Origin: Fidelibacterota bacterium
Lineage (GTDB): Bacteria; Fidelibacterota; JAANXI01
Direction of reading: 5' to 3'
DNA length: 10,741 nt
Assembly: GCA_018263365.1 (NCBI GenBank)
Contig: JAANXI010000026.1
Coordinates: forward strand, 1-10,741
The notes under the pieces are model-generated. The model was not told the origin of the DNA. It made no database searches and was given only the letters and a program-made list of their open reading frames with translations. Of this stretch, positions 1 through 6,702 are shown piece after piece (within the stretch, counting starts at the first letter, position 1; each line of letters starts with the position of its first letter). Both the position numbers and the translations under genes were made by a program.

Positions 1-337
1 GGTCTGTCGAGGATTTCACGGAGCCTTCGCGCTCAACAGATTGGTGCAGATCGCCGCACAAAATCGCTTAATTTAGGTTCCAATTTATCAGTAATCAGTG
101 AATTGTGACCATTCATCATGAGGCGTGAGATGAATCAGTAGGCAGTCTCCAGCCTTCAATAGACATAACAGATAGAAAAGTCAGAAAGAGTTGAGGCTTC
201 TGGAGCAGACATATCCGTAGAATAAATCGGAAAACCCTCAATTGCGCCAACTGAGCGTTTATATCGTTGGCCAAATTCGAAAAATTTTTATCTGCGGAAA
301 ACCGTTTTTTCCGCGTCATCTGCGTGCTATTTATTTA
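1..337. other. Gene-free stretch at the left edge
   Basis: No supportable gene lies here. A 67-codon open frame on the minus strand (116-319) has no ribosome binding site, and its translation resembles no protein family I know. Short open frames also run off the left edge on both strands, but none is long enough to call. The text around 285-330, with its alternation of 'ATCTGCG' and 'CCGCG' words, looks like dispersed noncoding repeat sequence found between genes in many bacterial genomes. That resemblance is from memory and was not tested. The stretch lies downstream of the minus-strand transporter gene and contains the hairpin described separately. Confidence 0.6.
294..314 (-). terminator. 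Possible terminator hairpin after the transporter gene
   Basis: GCGGAAAA (294-301) pairs with TTTTCCGC (307-314) around a five-base loop, an 8-bp perfect stem. It begins 24 bases past the transporter stop codon. On the minus strand it is followed by an A/T-rich stretch (AGATAAAAATTTTT), which is a poor but possible U-tract. The stem is half A-T, so termination would be weak. It may instead be just part of the repeat-like sequence around it. Confidence 0.35.
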
Positions 338-2110
338 TCAAAACGGCCAGATGACCGGAATAAGCAGCGTGGATATGGCAAGGAAAAGTATGTTCAGCGG
401 TGAACCGAACTTGAGGTAATCGGTGTATTTGTATCCGCCGGGCCCGTATACCATAGCATTGGTCTGGTAGCCAACCGGGGTCATAAACGATGCGGAGGCG
501 GCAAACGTCACCGCCATGAGCAGCGGTATCGGAGAGACGCCAAGTGCATTCGCGGTGGTAATGGCGATCGGCGCCATGATGATAGCCGTCGAGTTGTTCG
601 ACATGGTTTCAGTCAATACATTCGTCGCAATGTATAAGCCTGCAAGAACAGCAACCGGCCCGTACGGTCCGCCAAGACTGGCTATATAATCGCCAATTAT
701 TTGTGCCAGGCCGGTATTTTCCAACGCCCGTCCCAGCGGAATCACGCCAGCCAGGAGGAATATTACACTCCAGTCCACCGCCTTGTACGCCTCCTGCATA
801 GTAATCGTGCGGGTTAACACCAGCGTTAGTACGCCCAGAATTGCCGCCTTGACAATAGCCATCACATTGAACGCGGCCAGCAAAACCACCGCCAGTATTA
901 TCCCGATTGCATAGATCCATTTATGCCCGCGCTGCAGTTTGATATCCACCTCTTCAAGCACAACAAAGTTCTGATCGTCCTTGAGCGCGTCAATCCGGCG
1001 CTTGGAACCGTAAATCAATAAGGTATCTGTTGCGCTCAATGGGGTATTGGATATTTTATTCCGCAGCGTTTCGCCGTGCTTCCGGAGCGCCAGTACAAAG
1101 CAGCCGTACCTCCGCCGGAAATCGATCTCTTTCAGGGTGCTCCCAATCAGGCGGCTATTCGGCGATACCAGCACTTCCGTCAGCGTGTTGTCCCCGATGG
1201 AGAGTTCTTCATCGTTGAGTTTTGTGTCAGTCAGCATCAGCAGTTTTTCCCGCTCTTTCAGCCGCATAATGTGGTCGATCGGCCCACGGACAAGCAGGAT
1301 ATCATCCGGCCGGAGCTTCGTAATCCGGATGTCGATAAGAATTTTTCGTTTTCCACGGATAATCCCAAGTATGTTCAGGTCATACCTGTTGCTAATCTGC
1401 TTATCCAGGGGCGTCTGTCCCACAAGCGGTGAATCTTCCGGTATCTGCAGTTCTGTAAGGTACCGCGTCATGTGATATTTTTGCGTCAGGCTGGAAAGGA
1501 TACTGCGTACGGGCAAATTTTTTCGCGCAAACAGCACAAGATAAGACATGCCAACGATGACAAACACAAATCCAAGTTTGGTGAATTCGAACATCCCCAA
1601 TGCGTGGATTCCGTGCTCAGCGGCAATATTGGAAACAATAATGTTGGTGGATGTTCCGATCAGCGTCATCGTCCCGCCAAAGATGGACGCGTACGATAAC
1701 GGAATCAATATCTTGGAGGGACTGAGCCGGAACTCATTGGCGAACTGCAGCGCCATCGGAAGAAAAACCGCCACCGCAGCCGTGTTGTTGATGAATCCGG
1801 AAATCAGCGAAGCCACCATCAGAAAAATCACGAAAATCCGGGCGACGTTCCCATCCGTGTAATGGATAATCCGGTTGCCCAGGTAATTGATCGCGCCGGT
1901 CTTACTCAGACCAAAACTCAGCACGAACATCGCTGCAATGGTTACGGTCGCGGGGTTGCTGATCCCGGACAATGCCTGATCCATGGAAATCAAATTGGTG
2001 AGCAGCAGACTGCCCAGGATCAGACCGGCTACCAAATCGATGGGAAAAATTTCGGAGACAAACAGGATGATGGCTCCGACAATTATGATGACAAGTATGA
2101 GAATATCCAT
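338..2110 (-). CDS. SLC13/DASS-family anion transporter with two RCK_C domains
   Basis: Inner-membrane permease of the divalent anion:Na+ symporter (SLC13/ArsB-like) superfamily, 590 residues and apparently complete. The N-terminal half (about 1-195) and C-terminal half (about 398-590) are strongly hydrophobic membrane blocks. Each half carries the paired family motifs: INNTA near 107-111 with GGTMTLIGTSTN at 145-156, and MSNNSTA near 503-509 with FMTPVGYQTN at 542-551. Between them are two tandem cytosolic TrkA_C/RCK_C domains (about 216-290 and 305-387), the layout of the SLC13 permeases often labelled sulfate or citrate transporters. The RCK_C pair suggests ligand gating, but the substrate cannot be read from sequence; sulfate or a dicarboxylate is an inference from the family. 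The start is ATG at 2110; the upstream ribosome binding site is weak. The gene follows the Ig-repeat gene on the same strand after 271 bases, so it probably has its own promoter. Confidence 0.9.
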   Translation of the reverse strand: MDILILVIIIVGAIILFVSEIFPIDLVAGLILGSLLLTNLISMDQALSGISNPATVTIAAMFVLSFGLSKTGAINYLGNRIIHYTDGNVARIFVIFLMVASLISGFINNTAAVAVFLPMALQFANEFRLSPSKILIPLSYASIFGGTMTLIGTSTNIIVSNIAAEHGIHALGMFEFTKLGFVFVIVGMSYLVLFARKNLPVRSILSSLTQKYHMTRYLTELQIPEDSPLVGQTPLDKQISNRYDLNILGIIRGKRKILIDIRITKLRPDDILLVRGPIDHIMRLKEREKLLMLTDTKLNDEELSIGDNTLTEVLVSPNSRLIGSTLKEIDFRRRYGCFVLALRKHGETLRNKISNTPLSATDTLLIYGSKRRIDALKDDQNFVVLEEVDIKLQRGHKWIYAIGIILAVVLLAAFNVMAIVKAAILGVLTLVLTRTITMQEAYKAVDWSVIFLLAGVIPLGRALENTGLAQIIGDYIASLGGPYGPVAVLAGLYIATNVLTETMSNNSTAIIMAPIAITTANALGVSPIPLLMAVTFAASASFMTPVGYQTNAMVYGPGGYKYTDYLKFGSPLNILFLAISTLLIPVIWPF

Positions 2111-2381
2111 GGACTTCGTGTTCTGTATTTAGTCGTAATTTTATTGCCGCTACTTACAAAATAAAGCCACCACACCGGCGCGAGAGCGGGTAGCCGCAAA
2201 ATCAGGATTGTCTCAAGCAGGGGTGACAGCCGGAAGCATCTTCACCGTTGGTCTCACTGGAAATGTGAACCGCAGCCCGAGATGTTGGTTATAAGTAACA
2301 GGGAAACAATATATATAATTTTCCCGCAGGAAATCAATTATTAAGACAGGATCTCCCAGGGGATGTATGTTATCCTGGAGG
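2111..2381. other. Spacer between Ig-repeat gene and transporter gene
   Basis: This spacer presumably holds the transporter promoter, but I see no convincing -35/-10 pair and no strong hairpin. A minus-strand open frame (2213-2431, about 72 codons from a non-ATG start) crosses the 3' end of the Ig-repeat gene in another frame. Its translation includes FGTLKFSFDLQDN near the overlap. It has no ribosome binding site of its own. It is either chance or the displaced C-terminus of the Ig-repeat protein. Confidence 0.4.
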
Positions 2382-5198
2382 TCAAAACTGAATTTTAAAG
2401 TACCGAAATCGGATGATAAAATTTGCCTCAATGGTGTCGTTTCCGGTCGTATTTAACGTCGAGGTCATATACCCACGGTTTGCGGTAAAGGTCAACGTCA
2501 TGTCCTCCTGGAACGGAATTGAATCGGTGTCAGTGATTTCCGCAGTAATTGTGCTGTTTTGCGTTCCGCTGGCGCCCTGCACATACACTTCTGTCGGAGA
2601 GGCCGTCAAATTGAAATAGGTCGGTTCAGGCTGTGTAAATTCCAGATTCACGGTTTGCGTCAAACTCGATCGATATTGCGCCTGTACCTGCACGTTAGAG
2701 TTAACTGCGCCTCCAGCTGTCAACCGGACTTGCGCTCGACCGATTGAGTCAGTAGTGGCAGCGCTCCCAATCGATCCATCATCCGTCGAAAAACTGATCT
2801 GCTTGCCCGCCACGTAATTATTGTTCGTCACTTCCTTCAACCGGGCGGTAATCGTCGCCTGGCTGGTATTATTCGCAGGGATGGCAGTTCGCGATGCGGA
2901 GAGTGTCATCTGAATACCACGAATCGTAATGCTCGCGTTATCGGTCATACCGGATGAGGGATGCGTCACCGTGACCGTAGCCGTCTGATCCGTAGTGCTC
3001 ACCGGTGCAACGAGCGTTGCCGTCGCTTCCCCGTCAGTAGTTATCGTGTTCCCATTCTGAATGGTTCCGGGGTCGGTGGTAAATTCCACTGATTCACCGT
3101 CCATGGGATTATCCATACTATCTGTGAGTGTCACCGTGATGTCTGTGGTGGCCACACCGTGTAATCGCCGGAGTACTACGTTCCTGTTCGCCATCGGATT
3201 GTCCAGCAAATCGATAATTGTTCCCCGGATTTCGAATGTGGAATTGCCGTCGGCCAGCAGATACTGATCCGGGGAACTCAGCGTAATTGATGCTGGCACA
3301 TCATCTCTGAGTTGAATGGAAGTACTGGTGTTGATGACTGCACCGCCGCCGATTTCCGCGTAAATAACAGCTTCGCCGGGATTGATGCTGGCGGTGAAGG
3401 TCGCAGTGGCACTGCCCGATTCGTCGGTCACCACGGTACGGTCGATGCGGCCCTTGTTATCCAGAACCTGGAGCGTAACCTCAATTCCCTCCACCGGAAA
3501 TCCGCGTGTGGTTTCGACCGCCTGGACATTGATTTCCGCCTCACTAACGCCGTCGGCAATGAGCTCATCCACATCAGTGGAAGTGGACAGCGTAATGCCC
3601 CGCACCAAGATATCTACCGAGGCCTGAAGCGCTGCAATATCACTGGCTGATCGGGAAATTCCTGAAGGAGAATTCTTACTAAGGCGCACCCCCTGATTTC
3701 GCAAGCTGACTCTGCCCGAACGCTGCTTTATACCTACATTGTCGTCCATCTTCACCGGCCCGATAAACGACCGCGTGCTCGCATTATTGTTTGATGAGGC
3801 TGCTGCGGTAATGGTAACGGTGGTATCGTTCGTTCCCAGAATTTCCGGATTGTATGTTGTGGTAAACTGTCCATCCGATCCCGTGGCGCCCGACCGTTGG
3901 GCAATAGATCCTGCGCCGGGAGACTGAAAGGTCACCAAAGAATTTTCGAGGGGCGAATCGGTACTGTCGTACACCGTAGCTGTCAGCGTCACTGCGGTGT
4001 TATCTGTACCGATCACGTCATTTTCATCGGTCTCTAGTTCGATTAACGCCGGAGCGCGTCCAAGCAATCGAATATTAATGAGATTCGAGGTGATCTCTCC
4101 GATATTGGCAAATATCGGCGCTTCCCCGGGCGTGATACCGGCGGTGAAAGTCGTGACAGCCCGTCCAAACTGGTTCGGCAGCAGGGTCATACTCAGCTGA
4201 CCGTTCGGAAAGACGCCCAATTCGCTCTGCACTGTGATACTGTAATCGCTGCCAATCGGATTACCGTTGGCTCGCAGCGCTGTCACTGTGATTTGTGCGG
4301 CATCGGATTCATTGGCCAGCAGGGTATCCTTGTTACTCTCAATCGATAATTGCACGCCACTGAAGACGATCTGCAGGGTATCAGATCTGGAGTCAGCGGT
4401 CTGTTTTGCACTGTTTATCCGCGAATTGTCCTGAATTCCGGGTTCCAGCTTTTTCGAGCCGATATTCCGGATGATGGATTTCGCGTTCTGAGTCTGCGGG
4501 GGTCTGACCTTCTTTGCGTCAGTACTGAATTTTTTAGGTGCAGAGGGGAGTTTCGAAAATCCGGTTTGCACCGTTGTTAGCGGCGGTGCACCGCTAAACG
4601 AAGATAAACCGACATACACTTCCAGCGGGATATCCGTGGTGCTGGCCGGAGCCACGACCACAACGGTGGCCTCGCCGCTCGCGTTGGTGGTGACCCGGCG
4701 CGAGGACAAGATCGATGAATTACTGGATGTGACCCGGAGTTCCAGATTTTCAATAGGATTGAGCTGATCGTCCTCCGCCTCGATATCGATGCGAACCTGG
4801 GTTACACCGTCAGCCAGCGGATTTTCCGGCGTCGCTGAAGCGGAGATAAAATAGTTCGGCGGGAGAATCCGGACGGACACCGTATCCGACGCAGCGCCAG
4901 TGGCAATACGGATTTTCGCCGTACCCGTATCCGAACCGGCGGAAAATTCTGTAAATGCATAACCGTCTGAATCAGTTGAATCTGATGTTGGTTCAAGCGT
5001 TCCCAGCGAGGTTAACTCAGTAAAGGTCACTGATGCATCGGATATCGGTAACTGATCTTTATCGGTCACGCGGGTTGTAATCTGAGTAAATCCGCTGGAC
5101 GCGTAGATTTCCCTGGCATCGGCATAAGAGGTATCGATTGTTGCCACGATTTCGCTGATCTGTACGGTGACGGTATCCATATCTGTGCCAGCCGTCAC
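2382..5198 (-). CDS. Multi-module bacterial Ig-like (Big_1/invasin-type) protein, incomplete
   Basis: 938 residues made almost entirely of Ig-like modules of the Big_1/invasin kind. Each has the pattern 'ADG...I.A...D..G.P......V.F......G......T...G.A...F.AG...G.A.I'. Approximate modules are: 1-13 (tail of one), 14-112, 113-214, 274-379, 380-479, 526-630, 631-679 (half), 680-762, 763-854 and 855-930 (cut short). Two basic, Ser/Asn-rich linkers (about 215-273 and 480-525) interrupt the array. No cysteine is seen. Such proteins are normally exported and form stalks or adhesins on the surface. Here there is no signal peptide, no membrane anchor and no sorting domain. The start is a GTG with no good ribosome binding site and lies inside a module whose beginning continues in another frame upstream (see 5199-5370). 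The last residues (IIRFRYFKIQF) break a module mid-way. I read this as a fragment or pseudogene of a larger surface protein, or an assembly error. Confidence 0.75.
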   Translation of the reverse strand: MTAGTDMDTVTVQISEIVATIDTSYADAREIYASSGFTQITTRVTDKDQLPISDASVTFTELTSLGTLEPTSDSTDSDGYAFTEFSAGSDTGTAKIRIATGAASDTVSVRILPPNYFISASATPENPLADGVTQVRIDIEAEDDQLNPIENLELRVTSSNSSILSSRRVTTNASGEATVVVVAPASTTDIPLEVYVGLSSFSGAPPLTTVQTGFSKLPSAPKKFSTDAKKVRPPQTQNAKSIIRNIGSKKLEPGIQDNSRINSAKQTADSRSDTLQIVFSGVQLSIESNKDTLLANESDAAQITVTALRANGNPIGSDYSITVQSELGVFPNGQLSMTLLPNQFGRAVTTFTAGITPGEAPIFANIGEITSNLINIRLLGRAPALIELETDENDVIGTDNTAVTLTATVYDSTDSPLENSLVTFQSPGAGSIAQRSGATGSDGQFTTTYNPEILGTNDTTVTITAAASSNNNASTRSFIGPVKMDDNVGIKQRSGRVSLRNQGVRLSKNSPSGISRSASDIAALQASVDILVRGITLSTSTDVDELIADGVSEAEINVQAVETTRGFPVEGIEVTLQVLDNKGRIDRTVVTDESGSATATFTASINPGEAVIYAEIGGGAVINTSTSIQLRDDVPASITLSSPDQYLLADGNSTFEIRGTIIDLLDNPMANRNVVLRRLHGVATTDITVTLTDSMDNPMDGESVEFTTDPGTIQNGNTITTDGEATATLVAPVSTTDQTATVTVTHPSSGMTDNASITIRGIQMTLSASRTAIPANNTSQATITARLKEVTNNNYVAGKQISFSTDDGSIGSAATTDSIGRAQVRLTAGGAVNSNVQVQAQYRSSLTQTVNLEFTQPEPTYFNLTASPTEVYVQGASGTQNSTITAEITDTDSIPFQEDMTLTFTANRGYMTSTLNTTGNDTIEANFIIRFRYFKIQF

Positions 5199-5370
5199 CT
5201 GGATGGATGCTGTACCGGCAATATCTCTGGAGGTAAAAGTAGTACTGGCCTGTGGCGCTCGTGGTATCTGTCAGCGGTGAGATATATCCCAGGTCAGTGA
5301 GTTCCTTGAACCCAACGACTTCTCCCTCTCGGGGTATTCTTGAACATAAGATTTCCGGTGAGGTACAGTC
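5199..5370 (-). pseudogene. Out-of-frame 5' continuation of the Ig-repeat gene
   Basis: Reading leftward from 5370, one frame gives EGEVVGFKELTDLGYISPLT and then DTTSATGQ. This matches the middle of an Ig module (compare VTFTELTSLGTLEPTSD in the next module). At about 5246-5250 the match moves to the frame of the main gene, which there reads ASTTFTSRDIAGTASIQVTAG, the rest of the same module. The first frame is open only back to a TGA at 5371-5373, with no ATG and no signal peptide, so even this part lacks its beginning. The two halves align as one module, so this is a frameshift and not two genes. Confidence 0.7.
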
Positions 5371-5417
5371 TCAACTTTGCAAATATATCAACCTGCCTGT
5401 TTTTCTAATGATTTAAC

Positions 5418-5424
5418 AAAGGAG
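5418..5424 (+). promoter_or_regulatory. Ribosome binding site of the multiheme cytochrome gene
   Basis: AAAGGAG, six bases before the ATG at 5431. It decides the start: an in-frame TTG upstream at 5377 would place this site inside the coding region and put about 18 non-signal residues before the obvious signal peptide MKKLCMVFLFLPGLLLG. Confidence 0.8.
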
Positions 5425-5430
5425 CAGACT

Positions 5431-5835
5431 ATGAAAAAGTTGTGTATGGTCTTTCTCTTCCTTCCGGGGCTTTTACTCGGTCAGGAAAAAGCCGGAGAGG
5501 ACGCCGAAAGCATTTACAGTTACGACCAGTTTGAACAACCGACGGCCTGCAAAACCTGCCATATTGATCTGTATCAACAGTGGGATCAGGCGATGATGTC
5601 CAGGGCGTACACCCATCACTGGGATGAGATCGAATACTTTAAACTGGCAGTCCCGCACGCGGAGAAGGATGAGAAAGTTGCCGGTGTGAAGGCCGGATGC
5701 AACGGCTGCCATTCGCCGATCGCCTTTATGGCAGGGGACGTACCGCCGCCGAAACCGGAAGAAAATTCCAGGGCGAACCAAATACGGACCGAAGAAGGGC
5801 AAAGAATCTCCTTACCACACCACCAAATACAGTGA
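5431..5835 (+). CDS. Multiheme c-type cytochrome, 5' fragment
   Basis: The first 134 residues of a periplasmic multiheme cytochrome of the cytochrome c554-like kind. A signal peptide covers about residues 1-17 (MKK, hydrophobic core LCMVFLFLPGLLLG). Two haem-binding motifs follow, CKTCH (40-44) and CNGCH (90-94), with the flanking segments HHWDEIEYFKLAVPHAE and SPIAFMAGDVPPPKPEENSRAN. The protein reads normally to about residue 116 (SRAN, base 5778). After that the frame yields an unrelated tail ending at TGA 5833-5835. The true continuation, TKYGPKKGKESPYHTTKYSEF, is in the next frame from about 5777-5780. In related cytochromes as I remember them, a segment of roughly 30 residues with one more CxxCH lies between SRAN and TKYGP, so an out-of-frame internal deletion is likely. 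The gene diverges from the Ig-repeat gene and is the first of a plus-strand pair with the barrel protein downstream. Confidence 0.8.
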   Translation: MKKLCMVFLFLPGLLLGQEKAGEDAESIYSYDQFEQPTACKTCHIDLYQQWDQAMMSRAYTHHWDEIEYFKLAVPHAEKDEKVAGVKAGCNGCHSPIAFMAGDVPPPKPEENSRANQIRTEEGQRISLPHHQIQ

Positions 5836-5950
5836 GTTTATCACCACCGCCGAATTTTGCGGGACATGCCACAACGAAAAGAGCCCGTATGATGTCTGGG
5901 TCAAGAGCACCCATCTTGAATGGAAAGAAGGGCCGTATTCCAAGGAAGGT

Positions 5951-6685
5951 GTGCAGTGCCAGGATTGCCATGCACCCCGCGCGGAGATGAAAAGCGCGGT
6001 TATGGCGAAGGAGGCGGGTATGGTGGGACAGCATCTGTTCCATGGCGCCCATTCGCCGACCAAACTCCATGGCGTGATCGAATTGCGGATGCACCCGAAC
6101 AGCCGGGAAGTTGGGCCGGGCGAAGATGTAAAACTCTCTCTGCAGCTCTTTAACCAGAAGACCGGACATAAATTCCCCACGGGATCCGCGGAAGAACGCG
6201 TGGTCTGGGTCCATGTTGAGGCCAAAGACTCCAATGGCAAAATCTACCATCTGCCGGTGGACAAAAAAGGATTCACCGGCGAGGAATACACCATTGCATC
6301 CGATACCCTGGCGTATCAGGATATGGGGGTTCCACTGGAAATTGAAAATTTCGAAGGAATCCGCCGGGAAGACGTCCCCTTCGGGGATCGGATTTTTCGT
6401 CTGCCCTATCTCGATCCGCAGGGGCGGCATACGATTATGCAGTGGAATACCGCCTCGCTGGGACCGGACTATCGACTCGGCCCGCGCGAAACCAAAATTG
6501 AGACATACACCTGGACGATTCCGGACGATATTCCGATGGGCAAGGTGGCTGTCACTGCCGAAATGTATTACCGCAAACTGCCCGACCCGGTGCAGGAATT
6601 TCTGGAAGTCCCGGCAGAGGAATCTCAAAAAGTGCTGATTAACACTACCGAGACCTTTATCGAGGTTATTGACACCTATTATTAA
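5951..6685 (+). CDS. Multiheme c-type cytochrome, 3' fragment
   Basis: The rest of the same cytochrome in the next frame. The first possible start in this frame is a GTG at 5951, but recognisable coding begins at about 5780 (KYGPKKGKESPYHTTKYSEF) and includes a haem site CGTCH (5858-5872) before the GTG. So the GTG is not a real start. From the GTG, residues 2-7 contain the next site, CQDCH. A segment ending in MVGQHLFHGAH, rich in possible haem-ligand His and Met residues, follows. From about residue 45 there is a beta-sandwich-like domain (HPNSREVGPGEDVKLSLQLF, then GHKFPTG, a motif common in multihaem cytochromes, and later YTIASDTLAYQDMG). Four CxxCH motifs remain in the two fragments together. 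The stop is 5 bases before the ribosome binding region of the barrel gene, which implies cotranscription. Confidence 0.8.
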   Translation: MQCQDCHAPRAEMKSAVMAKEAGMVGQHLFHGAHSPTKLHGVIELRMHPNSREVGPGEDVKLSLQLFNQKTGHKFPTGSAEERVVWVHVEAKDSNGKIYHLPVDKKGFTGEEYTIASDTLAYQDMGVPLEIENFEGIRREDVPFGDRIFRLPYLDPQGRHTIMQWNTASLGPDYRLGPRETKIETYTWTIPDDIPMGKVAVTAEMYYRKLPDPVQEFLEVPAEESQKVLINTTETFIEVIDTYY

Positions 6686-6692
6686 CGAAGTT

Positions 6693-6697
6693 GGAGG
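6693..6697 (+). promoter_or_regulatory. Ribosome binding site of the haem-barrel gene
   Basis: GGAGG, five bases before the ATG at 6703. It decides the start: the in-frame TTG at 6691 overlaps this site and would add MEDI before the natural N-terminus MHHRRIW. Confidence 0.85.
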
Positions 6698-6702
6698 ACA
6701 TT

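Noticed and set aside
116..319. 67-codon minus-strand open frame near the left edge
   Set aside because: No ribosome binding site, no recognisable protein, and its 5' part overlaps a hairpin and repeat-like noncoding sequence.
5340..5369. TTGAAC (5340-5345) and TACAGT (5364-5369) as a promoter for the cytochrome gene
   Set aside because: 18-base spacing and a poor -10; it also lies in the Ig-repeat remnant and the organism's promoter consensus is unknown.
5726..6628. Long minus-strand open frame of 300 codons opposite the cytochrome
   Set aside because: It is the antisense shadow of a GC-rich coding region; the plus strand carries clear CxxCH motifs and family blocks.
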